NCBI GenBank assembly: GCA_029976805.1
Contig: JAPOLY010000017.1
Coordinates: 1-39,096 of the forward strand
Direction of reading: 5' to 3'
Source of the DNA: a bacterium
GTDB lineage: Bacteria; Planctomycetota; UBA8108; UBA1146
Length of the DNA: 39,096 nucleotides
Of this stretch, positions 24,486 through 32,500 are shown piece by piece (the first letter of the stretch is position 1; each line of letters begins with the position of its first letter). Both the position numbers and the translations under genes were made by a program. The notes under the pieces are model-generated. The model was not told the origin of the DNA and did no database searches. It saw only the letters and a program-made list of their open reading frames with translations.

Positions 24486-25850
24486 CTACTTGCCCAGACA
24501 AAAGCGGGCAAAGATCCGATCAAGAACGTCTTCCGGAGTGGTTTCACCACTGATCTCGGAGAGTTGATGCAAGGCGTCGCGCAAGTCTGCAACCAGCAAT
24601 TCGGGGCCGGCCATCGATTCATGACAGCGATCGAGAGCTTCGATACAGGCCTCAAGGAGATGTCTTTGGCGACGGGTGAAACGAAGGGCATCTCCCCGGA
24701 TCTGACCGGGTCTTTGCCTCACCTGAAGAAACAGTTCGCCGGTCAGTTCTTCCACTCCATCCGAGGTGATAGAGCTGACCTGCAGGACCCCCTCAGGAAT
24801 GTCGGGGGTTTTCTCAGTACAGTCCGAATGGGTCCAGACCGGAATCACCCTCGGAAGCCAATCTTGCGGAATCCGCCCCCGTTCCTGTCGCCACTCCCCT
24901 GTCCCCCGACGTCCGTCGAAAACCCAGAGGATGCGGTCATCCCCGCTCAACAGCTCCCGGGCCCTGTCGAGGGCCAGTCGCTCGACTGCACCACCGGCCT
25001 CCCTTTCACCGGGCAGATCAAGCAACTCAACGGTCTCTCCCCCCGAATTCAGTGCACCACGAATGACATCCGTCGTAGTTCCCTCCTGATCCGATGTAAT
25101 GGCCAAAGGTTTGCCGACCAGAGCGTTCAGGAGAGAGGATTTGCCCGCATTCGGTTTTCCCCAAAGGAGCACTCTCGGGAGATCCGGCCCCTGTGCGGGC
25201 CAATGGCGACGCTGAAGGAGCATTCTCAGGTCTTCCTGAATCGGTCCCAGCCAACGATTCAACTCTTCTTCACCGGGTGGCTCGACCTCCTGCTCCGAAA
25301 AATCGAGCCCCGCTTCCAATTCTGCGACCACGTCGACCAGTCGATCGGAGAGTTGGCGGATCTGCCGAGCCAGATCCCCTTCCAACACTCGCCTGGCAGC
25401 ACTGAGTGCTGCCTGATCCTCTGCCTCAATCACCGTCAGGACCGATTCCGCACGACTGAGATCGATCTGGCCATTCATGAAGGATCGCCGTGTAAACTCA
25501 CCCGGTGTTGCCAATCTGACACCGGCGGATTGAACCCGTTTCATGACACCTTCAAGGATGGGATCGGATCCAGGGAAATAGACTTCGACCGATTCATTTC
25601 CCGTCCAGGACTCACCTTGTGCCCAAGCGACAGCCAATGCCGGAACAGCGGGAAAATTCAGTTTCCAGGGCAGGTGGACTTCGATGGGTTTCCGTATCGG
25701 TAACGACTCTGGAGGTGAGCCGCTCTTTTCCAGATATTCGAGAAAGGCCCGGTGAGCACCTTCACCATCGATTCTCAGAATCACCGCCGTGGCAGGGGGC
25801 GGAGGACTGGCCAATGCCAGAATCACTTCCTCGGATCCCACCGCAGCCAT
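24486..25850 (-). CDS. mnmE: tRNA modification GTPase MnmE, with diverged G motifs
   Basis: 454 residues, the family length. With MnmG it adds the (carboxy)methylaminomethyl group to uridine 34 of certain tRNAs. The family is clear from GEFTRRSFMNGQIDLSRAE (117-135), the G1 motif GKPNAGKSS (231-239), G2 EGTTTD (256-261) and the C-terminal FARFCLGK with the catalytic-region Cys451. Several normally fixed features are altered. The N-terminal tetrahydrofolate-binding segment lacks the usual glycine-rich run and reads ASPPPPATAVILRIDG. G3 is DLPG rather than DTAG (278-281). G4 is THSD rather than NKxD (340-343). Guanine recognition may therefore be weakened or changed. The gene starts 8 bp after yidC, matching the common yidC-mnmE order. 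mnmG is not in view. Confidence 0.9.
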   Translation of the reverse strand: MAAVGSEEVILALASPPPPATAVILRIDGEGAHRAFLEYLEKSGSPPESLPIRKPIEVHLPWKLNFPAVPALAVAWAQGESWTGNESVEVYFPGSDPILEGVMKRVQSAGVRLATPGEFTRRSFMNGQIDLSRAESVLTVIEAEDQAALSAARRVLEGDLARQIRQLSDRLVDVVAELEAGLDFSEQEVEPPGEEELNRWLGPIQEDLRMLLQRRHWPAQGPDLPRVLLWGKPNAGKSSLLNALVGKPLAITSDQEGTTTDVIRGALNSGGETVELLDLPGEREAGGAVERLALDRARELLSGDDRILWVFDGRRGTGEWRQERGRIPQDWLPRVIPVWTHSDCTEKTPDIPEGVLQVSSITSDGVEELTGELFLQVRQRPGQIRGDALRFTRRQRHLLEACIEALDRCHESMAGPELLVADLRDALHQLSEISGETTPEDVLDRIFARFCLGK

Positions 25851-25858
25851 GGGCGTCT

Positions 25859-27721
25859 TCAGGATTTCTTTTTACCGGGACGTCCCGGGCCCTTGGGTGG
25901 AGCCGGTGTCGCCGGTCCGGAGGGAACCGCAACCTGGGCTACTCCGGGAGTAATGCCAGCCGCAGCCAACTCCTTGCGGATCAGTTTCTGTTCACCGATT
26001 CCCACCAGAGCTGAAATGATGAAATAGATCAGCAGCCCTGAGGCAAAGGAGTAAAAGATGAAACCGAAGGCAATCATCATGAAGGCCATCATCTTTTGTT
26101 GTGCCTGTGCCTGGGGATCCTCGGATTTCGGCATCATTCGCTGGTTGATCAGGGTGACCACCACATAGATCAATGGCAGCAGGTTGAACCAATCTCCCAG
26201 CAAAGGCAGGGCAAAAGGCATCTGAAAAAGCATATCCGGTTGGGTGAGATCACCGATCCACAGGAACGCAGTCTGGCGCAGCTCGATGGCCACCGAGAAG
26301 GTATTAATCAGAGCAATCCAAATCGGCAACTGCAGGAAAATGAAGAGACAACCGCCAAACATCGCTGCCGGATTGACCCCTTCCTGTTTGAACAACTCCT
26401 GCGTCTTGCGGTGCATCGTCGTCGGATCGTTTTTGAAACGCTCACGAATCTCATCCATCTGGGGTTTGATTCGGGCCATTCCCTGCTGCTGCACCTGCAT
26501 TTGTCTCTGGTTGCGCTTGTTCACAGGGTGGAGAACCGCACGAATGACAAAAGTCAGGGCAATGATTGCCAGGCCCCAGGATCCAAAAATCGAATCGAAG
26601 AAGCGCAGCAAGGCGAGGAAGGGACGACACAGCCAGCCAAAGAAACCGTAGTCGATCAACTGCATCGCATCCCAGCTGGCATTTTGCGAGAGCACTTCAG
26701 GGTCCTTGGGACCCAGAAAAACGGCGTAACTGTGGTCTGCAGTGGGATCGATCAGACGATTAAAACCAACCCTCAAAGGCCATCCCTGCAAACCGTCATC
26801 TTCATATTGGTTGAAGAGGGCTTCATCGACCCCGGGCTCCTTGCCACGAATCACCAGTGAACCGGTTTCGCGCTCTCCGAGGGGACGGATCACCTGGGCG
26901 AAATAGGTACTCTCCAGTCCGCCCCATGCGATGTTGCTCTTGCGCTGCTCACCACCTTCAAGGGCCTCCACCGACTCATGAACCGCTTCCTTGATCGACC
27001 CATCCTGATTGCGTTGTGCGGCCACCCATTGGTTGGGATACGCCGTTGCACGACCGGATGATTCGAAACGGATCCGTTCCGCTCCAAGGATTTCGTAATA
27101 GAGCTCATTTGTTGTCGACCAGTTTCCGAGGAACTCCACTTTGGAAGTCAGTTCGTAGCCCTCAGCAGGCAGGGTAATGGAATGAACCACCTGACGCTCG
27201 GCATCAATGGCCGTCTGAAAGCGAACACTACCGGCATCCTCAGCGACCACTTCCCAGTTGACCCGGGACAGGTCCAACTGCATCGCTGGGATTCGGAGGC
27301 CGAGCGCACCAGCAGATTTCAAAGCGGGCGAGAGCAACGAGAGTGGTTCCTGATCCTCGAGACTTTCCTTGTACTCAGGCAAACGCACTTCCGTCAGCAA
27401 TGCCCCCCGGCTGCTCAGAACCAGATCCAGCATTCCATTGGTCAGGGAGACTGTTTTGACCTCCGCAGGGGGTTGAACCGGTGCAGTGAGGGTCGCCGAT
27501 GAATCAGTATTCCCCTGAGTGGCTCCACTCCCCTGTGAGGGAATATTCCCTGCTGTTTCCGATCCCTGAAGATCTCCGGCGACCTGTTCAGTTATCCCGG
27601 TGGGATTTGCGACAGGCTCATTGCCACCTGGGCTCTGTTCTTGCGGAGCCATGAAAAGATTCATGTAAAGGATTGAGATAGCAAAACAGACGAGCAACGC
27701 CTGAAAGGTTCTTTTATCCAT
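25859..27721 (-). CDS. yidC: Membrane protein insertase YidC
   Basis: 620 residues. It inserts and folds proteins in the inner membrane, alone or with SecYEG. A first membrane segment (about 5-24) is followed by a Gln/Gly/Pro-rich linker, the large periplasmic beta domain (about 85-340), and the conserved insertase core (about 355-585). The core has the hydrophilic-groove arginine Arg394 in LTFVIRAVLHPVNKR, the cytoplasmic coiled loop, GVNPAAMFGGCLFIFLQLPIW, and further membrane segments near 512-526 and 548-575. The tail ends in the basic GPGRPGKKKS, as expected for ribosome contact. GAGGAA lies upstream of the ATG. The gene follows the metallophosphoesterase by 13 nt and precedes mnmE by 8 nt. 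rpmH and rnpA, its frequent neighbours, are absent here. Confidence 0.97.
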   Translation of the reverse strand: MDKRTFQALLVCFAISILYMNLFMAPQEQSPGGNEPVANPTGITEQVAGDLQGSETAGNIPSQGSGATQGNTDSSATLTAPVQPPAEVKTVSLTNGMLDLVLSSRGALLTEVRLPEYKESLEDQEPLSLLSPALKSAGALGLRIPAMQLDLSRVNWEVVAEDAGSVRFQTAIDAERQVVHSITLPAEGYELTSKVEFLGNWSTTNELYYEILGAERIRFESSGRATAYPNQWVAAQRNQDGSIKEAVHESVEALEGGEQRKSNIAWGGLESTYFAQVIRPLGERETGSLVIRGKEPGVDEALFNQYEDDGLQGWPLRVGFNRLIDPTADHSYAVFLGPKDPEVLSQNASWDAMQLIDYGFFGWLCRPFLALLRFFDSIFGSWGLAIIALTFVIRAVLHPVNKRNQRQMQVQQQGMARIKPQMDEIRERFKNDPTTMHRKTQELFKQEGVNPAAMFGGCLFIFLQLPIWIALINTFSVAIELRQTAFLWIGDLTQPDMLFQMPFALPLLGDWFNLLPLIYVVVTLINQRMMPKSEDPQAQAQQKMMAFMMIAFGFIFYSFASGLLIYFIISALVGIGEQKLIRKELAAAGITPGVAQVAVPSGPATPAPPKGPGRPGKKKS

Positions 27722-27734
27722 CGGTGATGATTCC

Positions 27735-28490
27735 TCAGCGGCCTTCGACGAGGCGAAGGGCCAGATTTTCAGGCAAGGGAGTCGCTCGGAAACGCTTCAC
27801 CGTTTCCTCAATCGGGTATTCAACCCGACGAAACTGCACCTTGTTTTCTTCAATGATGACGTAACTGCTGCGAGGGTCCCCATCCCGTGGTTGCCCCACT
27901 GAGCCCACATTGATCACTGATTTTCCGGTTCCACAAATATGGACGCCATCTTCGAGTTGATCGGGGCTGATGAAGCGGGGTCCATCGACAAACACACCCG
28001 CAACATGAGTATGTCCGACAAAAGCGGTGTGAGTGGGGAAGCTGTCAAAAATTGACTCCACCTTGGCAGGATCTTCCGTGCAATCCTGAACAAAGAGGTA
28101 TTCCCGCGTCGGCTCCCGGGGAGTCCCATGAGCCAAAAACACATCTCCAAGCGTATGACTGACCTTCATTGAATCGAGGATCTGCCAAAGAACACCATTT
28201 TCTTCCCGGGTGTATTCGGGACTCATCAACTGTTGCTTGGTCCATTCGACAGCGGCGCGCGCTCTGGGGTTGAATCCGATCGGATCGAAAAGCACGGCCT
28301 CCTCATGATTGCCCATCAGGTTGACACTGAAGTCTTTGCACATGAGCAAACATTCACGGGGATCCGGACCGTAGCCGATGATGTCACCCAACCCGACGAT
28401 TTGCTCGACCCCTTGGGCAGAACAATCTTCAAGTACCGCTCTCATTGCGGCGAGATTGGCGTGAACATCGCTGATGATTGCCGTCTTCAG
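27735..28490 (-). CDS. Metallophosphoesterase, YfcE/Calcineurin-like, with probable CTG start
   Basis: 251 residues. Its motifs belong to the calcineurin-like two-metal phosphoesterases: SDVHANL (7-13), GLGDIIGYGPDP, LMGNHEEA, FLAHGTPREP and FVGHTHVAGVF. GSVGQPRDGD near the C-terminus is typical of the YfcE/MJ0936-type branch that hydrolyses phosphodiesters or phosphoproteins. The first metal motif lies upstream of the first ATG (28445), so a start there would remove Asp and His ligands. The only start that keeps them is CTG at 28490, which has AGGAGG exactly 6 nt upstream; no in-frame ATG, GTG or TTG lies between that site and the motif. It is cytoplasmic. It heads the yidC-mnmE run with a 13-nt gap; a functional link to YidC is not evident. 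Confidence 0.85.
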   Translation of the reverse strand: MKTAIISDVHANLAAMRAVLEDCSAQGVEQIVGLGDIIGYGPDPRECLLMCKDFSVNLMGNHEEAVLFDPIGFNPRARAAVEWTKQQLMSPEYTREENGVLWQILDSMKVSHTLGDVFLAHGTPREPTREYLFVQDCTEDPAKVESIFDSFPTHTAFVGHTHVAGVFVDGPRFISPDQLEDGVHICGTGKSVINVGSVGQPRDGDPRSSYVIIEENKVQFRRVEYPIEETVKRFRATPLPENLALRLVEGR

Positions 28491-28496
28491 TTGCGG

Positions 28497-28502
28497 CCTC
28501 CT
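28497..28502 (-). promoter_or_regulatory. Ribosome-binding site that fixes a CTG start
   Basis: A consensus AGGAGG on the minus strand ends 6 nt before CTG at 28490 in the metallophosphoesterase gene, ideal spacing for initiation at this rare codon. Confidence 0.75.
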
Positions 28503-28519
28503 GATCCGGGGTACACATC

Positions 28520-28545
28520 GGGAAGGGAGTCCCTGGGCCCTTCCC
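28520..28545 (-). other. GC-rich hairpin in the leader of the metallophosphoesterase gene
   Basis: Perfect 8-bp arms GGGAAGGG (28520-28527) and CCCTTCCC (28538-28545) enclose a 10-nt loop. It lies 17 nt upstream of the ribosome-binding site, without a T run, so it is not a terminator. A role in translation control is possible. Confidence 0.4.
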
Positions 28546-28561
28546 CACAGCTTCTGAAAAC

Positions 28562-28583
28562 TGATCCAATGTGAATCGGATCA
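28562..28583 (-). terminator. Weak terminator-like inverted repeat downstream of radC
   Basis: TGATCC/GGATCA arms (28562-28567 and 28578-28583) with a 10-nt loop; the minus strand continues with GTTTTC. The stem is short, so this is only a possible radC terminator. Confidence 0.35.
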
Positions 28584-28706
28584 TTTTTGAAACTGATGGG
28601 GGATGGTAACCGGATCCGGGCTTGATTCCAGCAAAGGCATGGGATCACCCAATACCGACAAGATGCTTTATTCCGCTGTTTATCGGCTGAATTCCGGACC
28701 AGAGCC

Positions 28707-29474
28707 TCACGGCTCGTTCGGATCGTTTGCGTGAAACGGCCCCTCTTCGCCGGAACCACTCCAGGGCCCCATGGCTGACTCTCTCAAGGAACACCAATCC
28801 CCATGTCCACAAATCACATGATCGAGAACCGGAATCCCCAGCCATTGACCACAACGATACAACCTGTGAGTGACACGTAAATCTTCTGTGGACGGATCCG
28901 GGTCTCCCGAAGGATGATTGTGCGCCAGAATCACTGCGGCCGCTGAGTGAATCACTGCAGGTCTGAAGACTTCCCTGGGATGAACGATACTTGCAGTCAG
29001 GGAGCCGATGCTGATCACACAGTCTCGGATCAATCGGTGACGGATATCCAACAGTAAAAGACAAAAATGCTCTCTGGCATCTCCCGACCAGCGGCGAGCC
29101 AGATGATCGTGGACCTGTCTTGATGATCGAAAAGGCTTCCGAGATTTCCATGTCCCCTGTTGACTGCGACGCCCCACTTCATGGGCAGCCAGAATCCTCA
29201 ATGCCAGTGACGGTCCAACCCCTGCAAGAGACTGCAACCTTGCAGGAGTCTCAAGGCGAGCAGCATCAAAGAGATCAGACAGTGAATCATCACTGCAGAA
29301 AGAACTCACACTGCAGGGAGAATCCTTGTCAAGGTTCTCAGTGACGCCACAGTGATCGACAGTGGAATGCCTTCCCCCCTCGACCGATTTCAGCTTCCCC
29401 TCCAAAGCCTGACGAAGACACGTCTCTGAAAGATGGGACCAATCCCTCACCTTTGACTCGTTGATGGATCCCAT
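28707..29474 (-). CDS. radC: RadC-type JAB-domain protein
   Basis: 255 residues, about 30 longer than typical RadC. The C-terminal JAB/MPN-like metalloprotease domain (about 125-230) has its zinc motif in AHNHPSGDPDPSTED, with His185, His187, Ser189 and Asp198. A helix-hairpin-helix segment precedes it (LQSLAGVGPSLALRIL, about 80-95). The extra length is an N-terminal Ser/Cys-rich stretch of unknown role and a polar tail. RadC was named for DNA repair, but its true biochemical role is unsettled. GAGGTGAAGT precedes the ATG. It is the first gene after the large lipoprotein's terminator, about 216 bp ahead of the metallophosphoesterase gene. Confidence 0.9.
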   Translation of the reverse strand: MGSINESKVRDWSHLSETCLRQALEGKLKSVEGGRHSTVDHCGVTENLDKDSPCSVSSFCSDDSLSDLFDAARLETPARLQSLAGVGPSLALRILAAHEVGRRSQQGTWKSRKPFRSSRQVHDHLARRWSGDAREHFCLLLLDIRHRLIRDCVISIGSLTASIVHPREVFRPAVIHSAAAVILAHNHPSGDPDPSTEDLRVTHRLYRCGQWLGIPVLDHVICGHGDWCSLRESAMGPWSGSGEEGPFHANDPNEP

Positions 29475-29514
29475 ACTTCACCTCGCTCCCAAACAGATAC
29501 GATCTCTTCGCCAT

Positions 29515-29554
29515 AAAAAAATGCCCGTGCCCCTGATAACAGGGGCACGGGCAT
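29515..29554 (-). terminator. Rho-independent terminator of the 1682-residue lipoprotein gene
   Basis: Perfect 15-bp arms (29521-29535 and 29540-29554) with loop ATAA; the minus-strand RNA then runs into seven T (29515-29521). It lies 26 nt after the stop codon. Confidence 0.95.
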
Positions 29555-29579
29555 CCAATGGACCGGATCAGGTTCGGGA

Positions 29580-32500
29580 CTACAGTCCGTCCGGTGTGGG
29601 ATCCGTTCCGGGGCTCGGGAAAGGCTCTGCAGGCGGCGTTCCGCCATCGAAGAGCCAACTGGCCAACTGGACTGCATCTCCGATGTGCACCGCTCCGTTA
29701 TCATCGATATCCGCACTGTCGAGAATGACGGGAGCAGAACCGGAACCGGCGACGTAGGCAGCGATCAAGGCCACATCCGCGATGTTGACGAGACCGTCGC
29801 AGGTCACATCACCGCGAAGGAAAACGCCATCGTTGAAGTAGTTGAAACCACCCGGGAAAGCTGCGATCTCAGTGCCCACGGCATCCAGGAATCGCAGATC
29901 GACGAGACCGGTAGTCGACGACGCCGGGATTCTGACGGTAGCCATGGTGCCATCCGGAGAAACCTGAACGAGACTCGAGGCCAGATCACCAAAGATCACC
30001 TGAAGTCCTTCTGGAATACCGACACCATTGACCAGCATCGTTGTCGGGCTGCAGATCGATCCTTCATTCGGAGTGTAGCTGTCGATGGTGGAGACGTAGT
30101 AGGTAAATGCTTGTGAGAGAGTCGCCTGTCCGTAATCGGTCAGCACCGTCACATCCACACTACCCTCTGAACCTGCAGGAGCATTGACCACCAGTGTTCC
30201 GGGGTCGATCATCACCACTTCCGTAGCCGGATTCGGTCCGAAGAAGACATTCGATCCGGGGGTGAATCCGGTTCCATTGAGGATCACTTCAGTCCCTCCC
30301 ACTGCCGGTCCTGATGTCGGTGAAATCGACAACAGGGTTGGCGGCTCGGGCTGGGAGAGAACCTGGAATTCTGCAGGGAAAAGAACCGGCTCAATCGTTG
30401 AAGCCACCGAGTCGACGAAAAGGTTTTCGATCTCGACTCCGTCAGTGTCATAAATACCAAAGTTGATGGTCGTGCTGTCGCCGACCTGTGCATCCGCTGA
30501 AACGAGGAATCGGAAGTAACCCAGCTCTGCCTGGGGATTGGCGGGAATGGCATCGAAGGTGGAAATCACCGATCCATAGGCCTTTCCTGAGAGGGGGTCG
30601 ATTCCGGAGAAGAACAATCCAAAGGTTCCGCTGAGATCCTCACCGACCGTACCCACATTGCTGACTTCCAAACAGGTCAGAACAGAGGGGTCGTAGTCGA
30701 GCACCACAGAATATCCGGTCAACGCCTGACTCCAGACGCCTCTGGCCCAAACCACGATCTCTTCACCGGGGGTCAGGCTGGCGTTGTTGATAAAGAGGGC
30801 ATTTCCGGAGACGGTCACCCCTCCATCTTCAAGGGCGGGAGATTGTGTACCGGAAGCGGTTCCCAGAGATCCATCGACAAGGTGGAAAAGAACCGGCCCC
30901 AAAAGATCAAAGTCTGGTTCCAGGTTACCCGTCACTCTGGCGAGGAGAGAATCCGCACCGACTGGAGCATTCCCGGAAATCACCTCGACTGTCAGACGAC
31001 GAAGCCCGGCAAAAGTCCCCAATGGATTGTCCGTAATCAGGAGATCGGCAGTGGCCACTCCCGGAACATCGACGGTAACCTCTTCAAGAACGTTGCCATC
31101 GTAGTCGATCTGGAAACTCCAGCTGTTGGCTTCAGTCAAAAGTTGTCCAAGGATGTCGATCTCAAAATCACGACCCACGACCACAGATGTCGAGTCGTAG
31201 TAGATTCTTTCCGAGATGTTGACTTCACATTGGCCAGAGGGAGCGGAGTAACTGACACCGTCACGGAAGAAGTATCCGACGACACGATAGGCCCAGGTAC
31301 CACCGCCCACAGGATCACTGTAAGAGGTCGCTGTTCCAGCAAGATTGATGAAATCGGTTCCCTGAGGACCCGTTCGCTCGAGAACCACCTCGTCATAGGA
31401 GAAGGACTCTGGACCATTGGTCCACGAAATTTCGATGGCTGCTCCCGTGGCCTGACAACTCAGGTTTATGGGAGTGGCAAGAGGTACGTTGACTTCTCCC
31501 GCTTCGATCAGGGAACTCAGTCCCCCGTCGCCAAGAGCCTGAATGGCGTAGTTGACCGGACCCGGCAGCAAATCGAAGACTTCGTACTCGATTTCCAGAC
31601 CACCCAATGTGGCGACCTGAACACCGCTCTCAAAGACACGAATCTCGTCGTAGTACTCTTCATTGGTCCAGGTCAATCGCAGGTTGTCATTCCCGTTGAG
31701 AGTCGCCTGAAGGTCGGTCGGGCTTGCAGTCCCTGCCCCACCGGCATCCTCAACCAAACAGGTTGCACCTGCAGAGGTGACTCCGCCCTGGACAGCACGA
31801 ACTTCGTAGAGGTGAGACTGGAGACCGGCATTGTCGGCGTAGTTGAGCTGAACCGCAGGAAGTTCGATCAGGAACCCGCCATCACGGAAAACCTGCCAGG
31901 CGGAGGTGCCCGGAAGCGAGACCCAATTCAACTGGATGGTGTTCAGATTGGTTTGAACCCGCTCACAGTTGAGGTTGGTCGTAGGAATGATGACTGCATT
32001 ACAGGTTGTTTCCGCTGATGGAACTCCCGCAATAAATCCGGTGACACTGTAATTCAGTGAACCCTGCCCGGGACTCGTATCAACGTATTGGGTGTTGGTT
32101 CCAGACATGGAAGCGAGGAATGCACCACCCCTACGAATCTCGATTCCGCCCTGCAGGTCGTATCCCACCGGGTTACTCCAGGTCAGCAGAACTTCTGCCT
32201 GACCAGAGGAAGACGAGATTTCGCACTGCAGCGATTCCGGAGCTGCTGTGGCAGAGTTGATGAGAACAACACCCTGTGCGGAAGAAATGTCTGCAGAGAG
32301 CAAAGCACCACTGCTGGACAAAGTTCCCTGATTGGACCAGGTGGTACCCTGAATGCTCAACCCGTCAGCCAGGAGGAATGAAGCCTCGCCCAACTCACTG
32401 GGAACCGTTTGCATTTGCACGCGGGCAATCGGAACCTCAGTTCCTGCCGGTATGAATCCATTGATCTGCAGTGTCGCAGCGATCAATCCATTGCCGGTAT

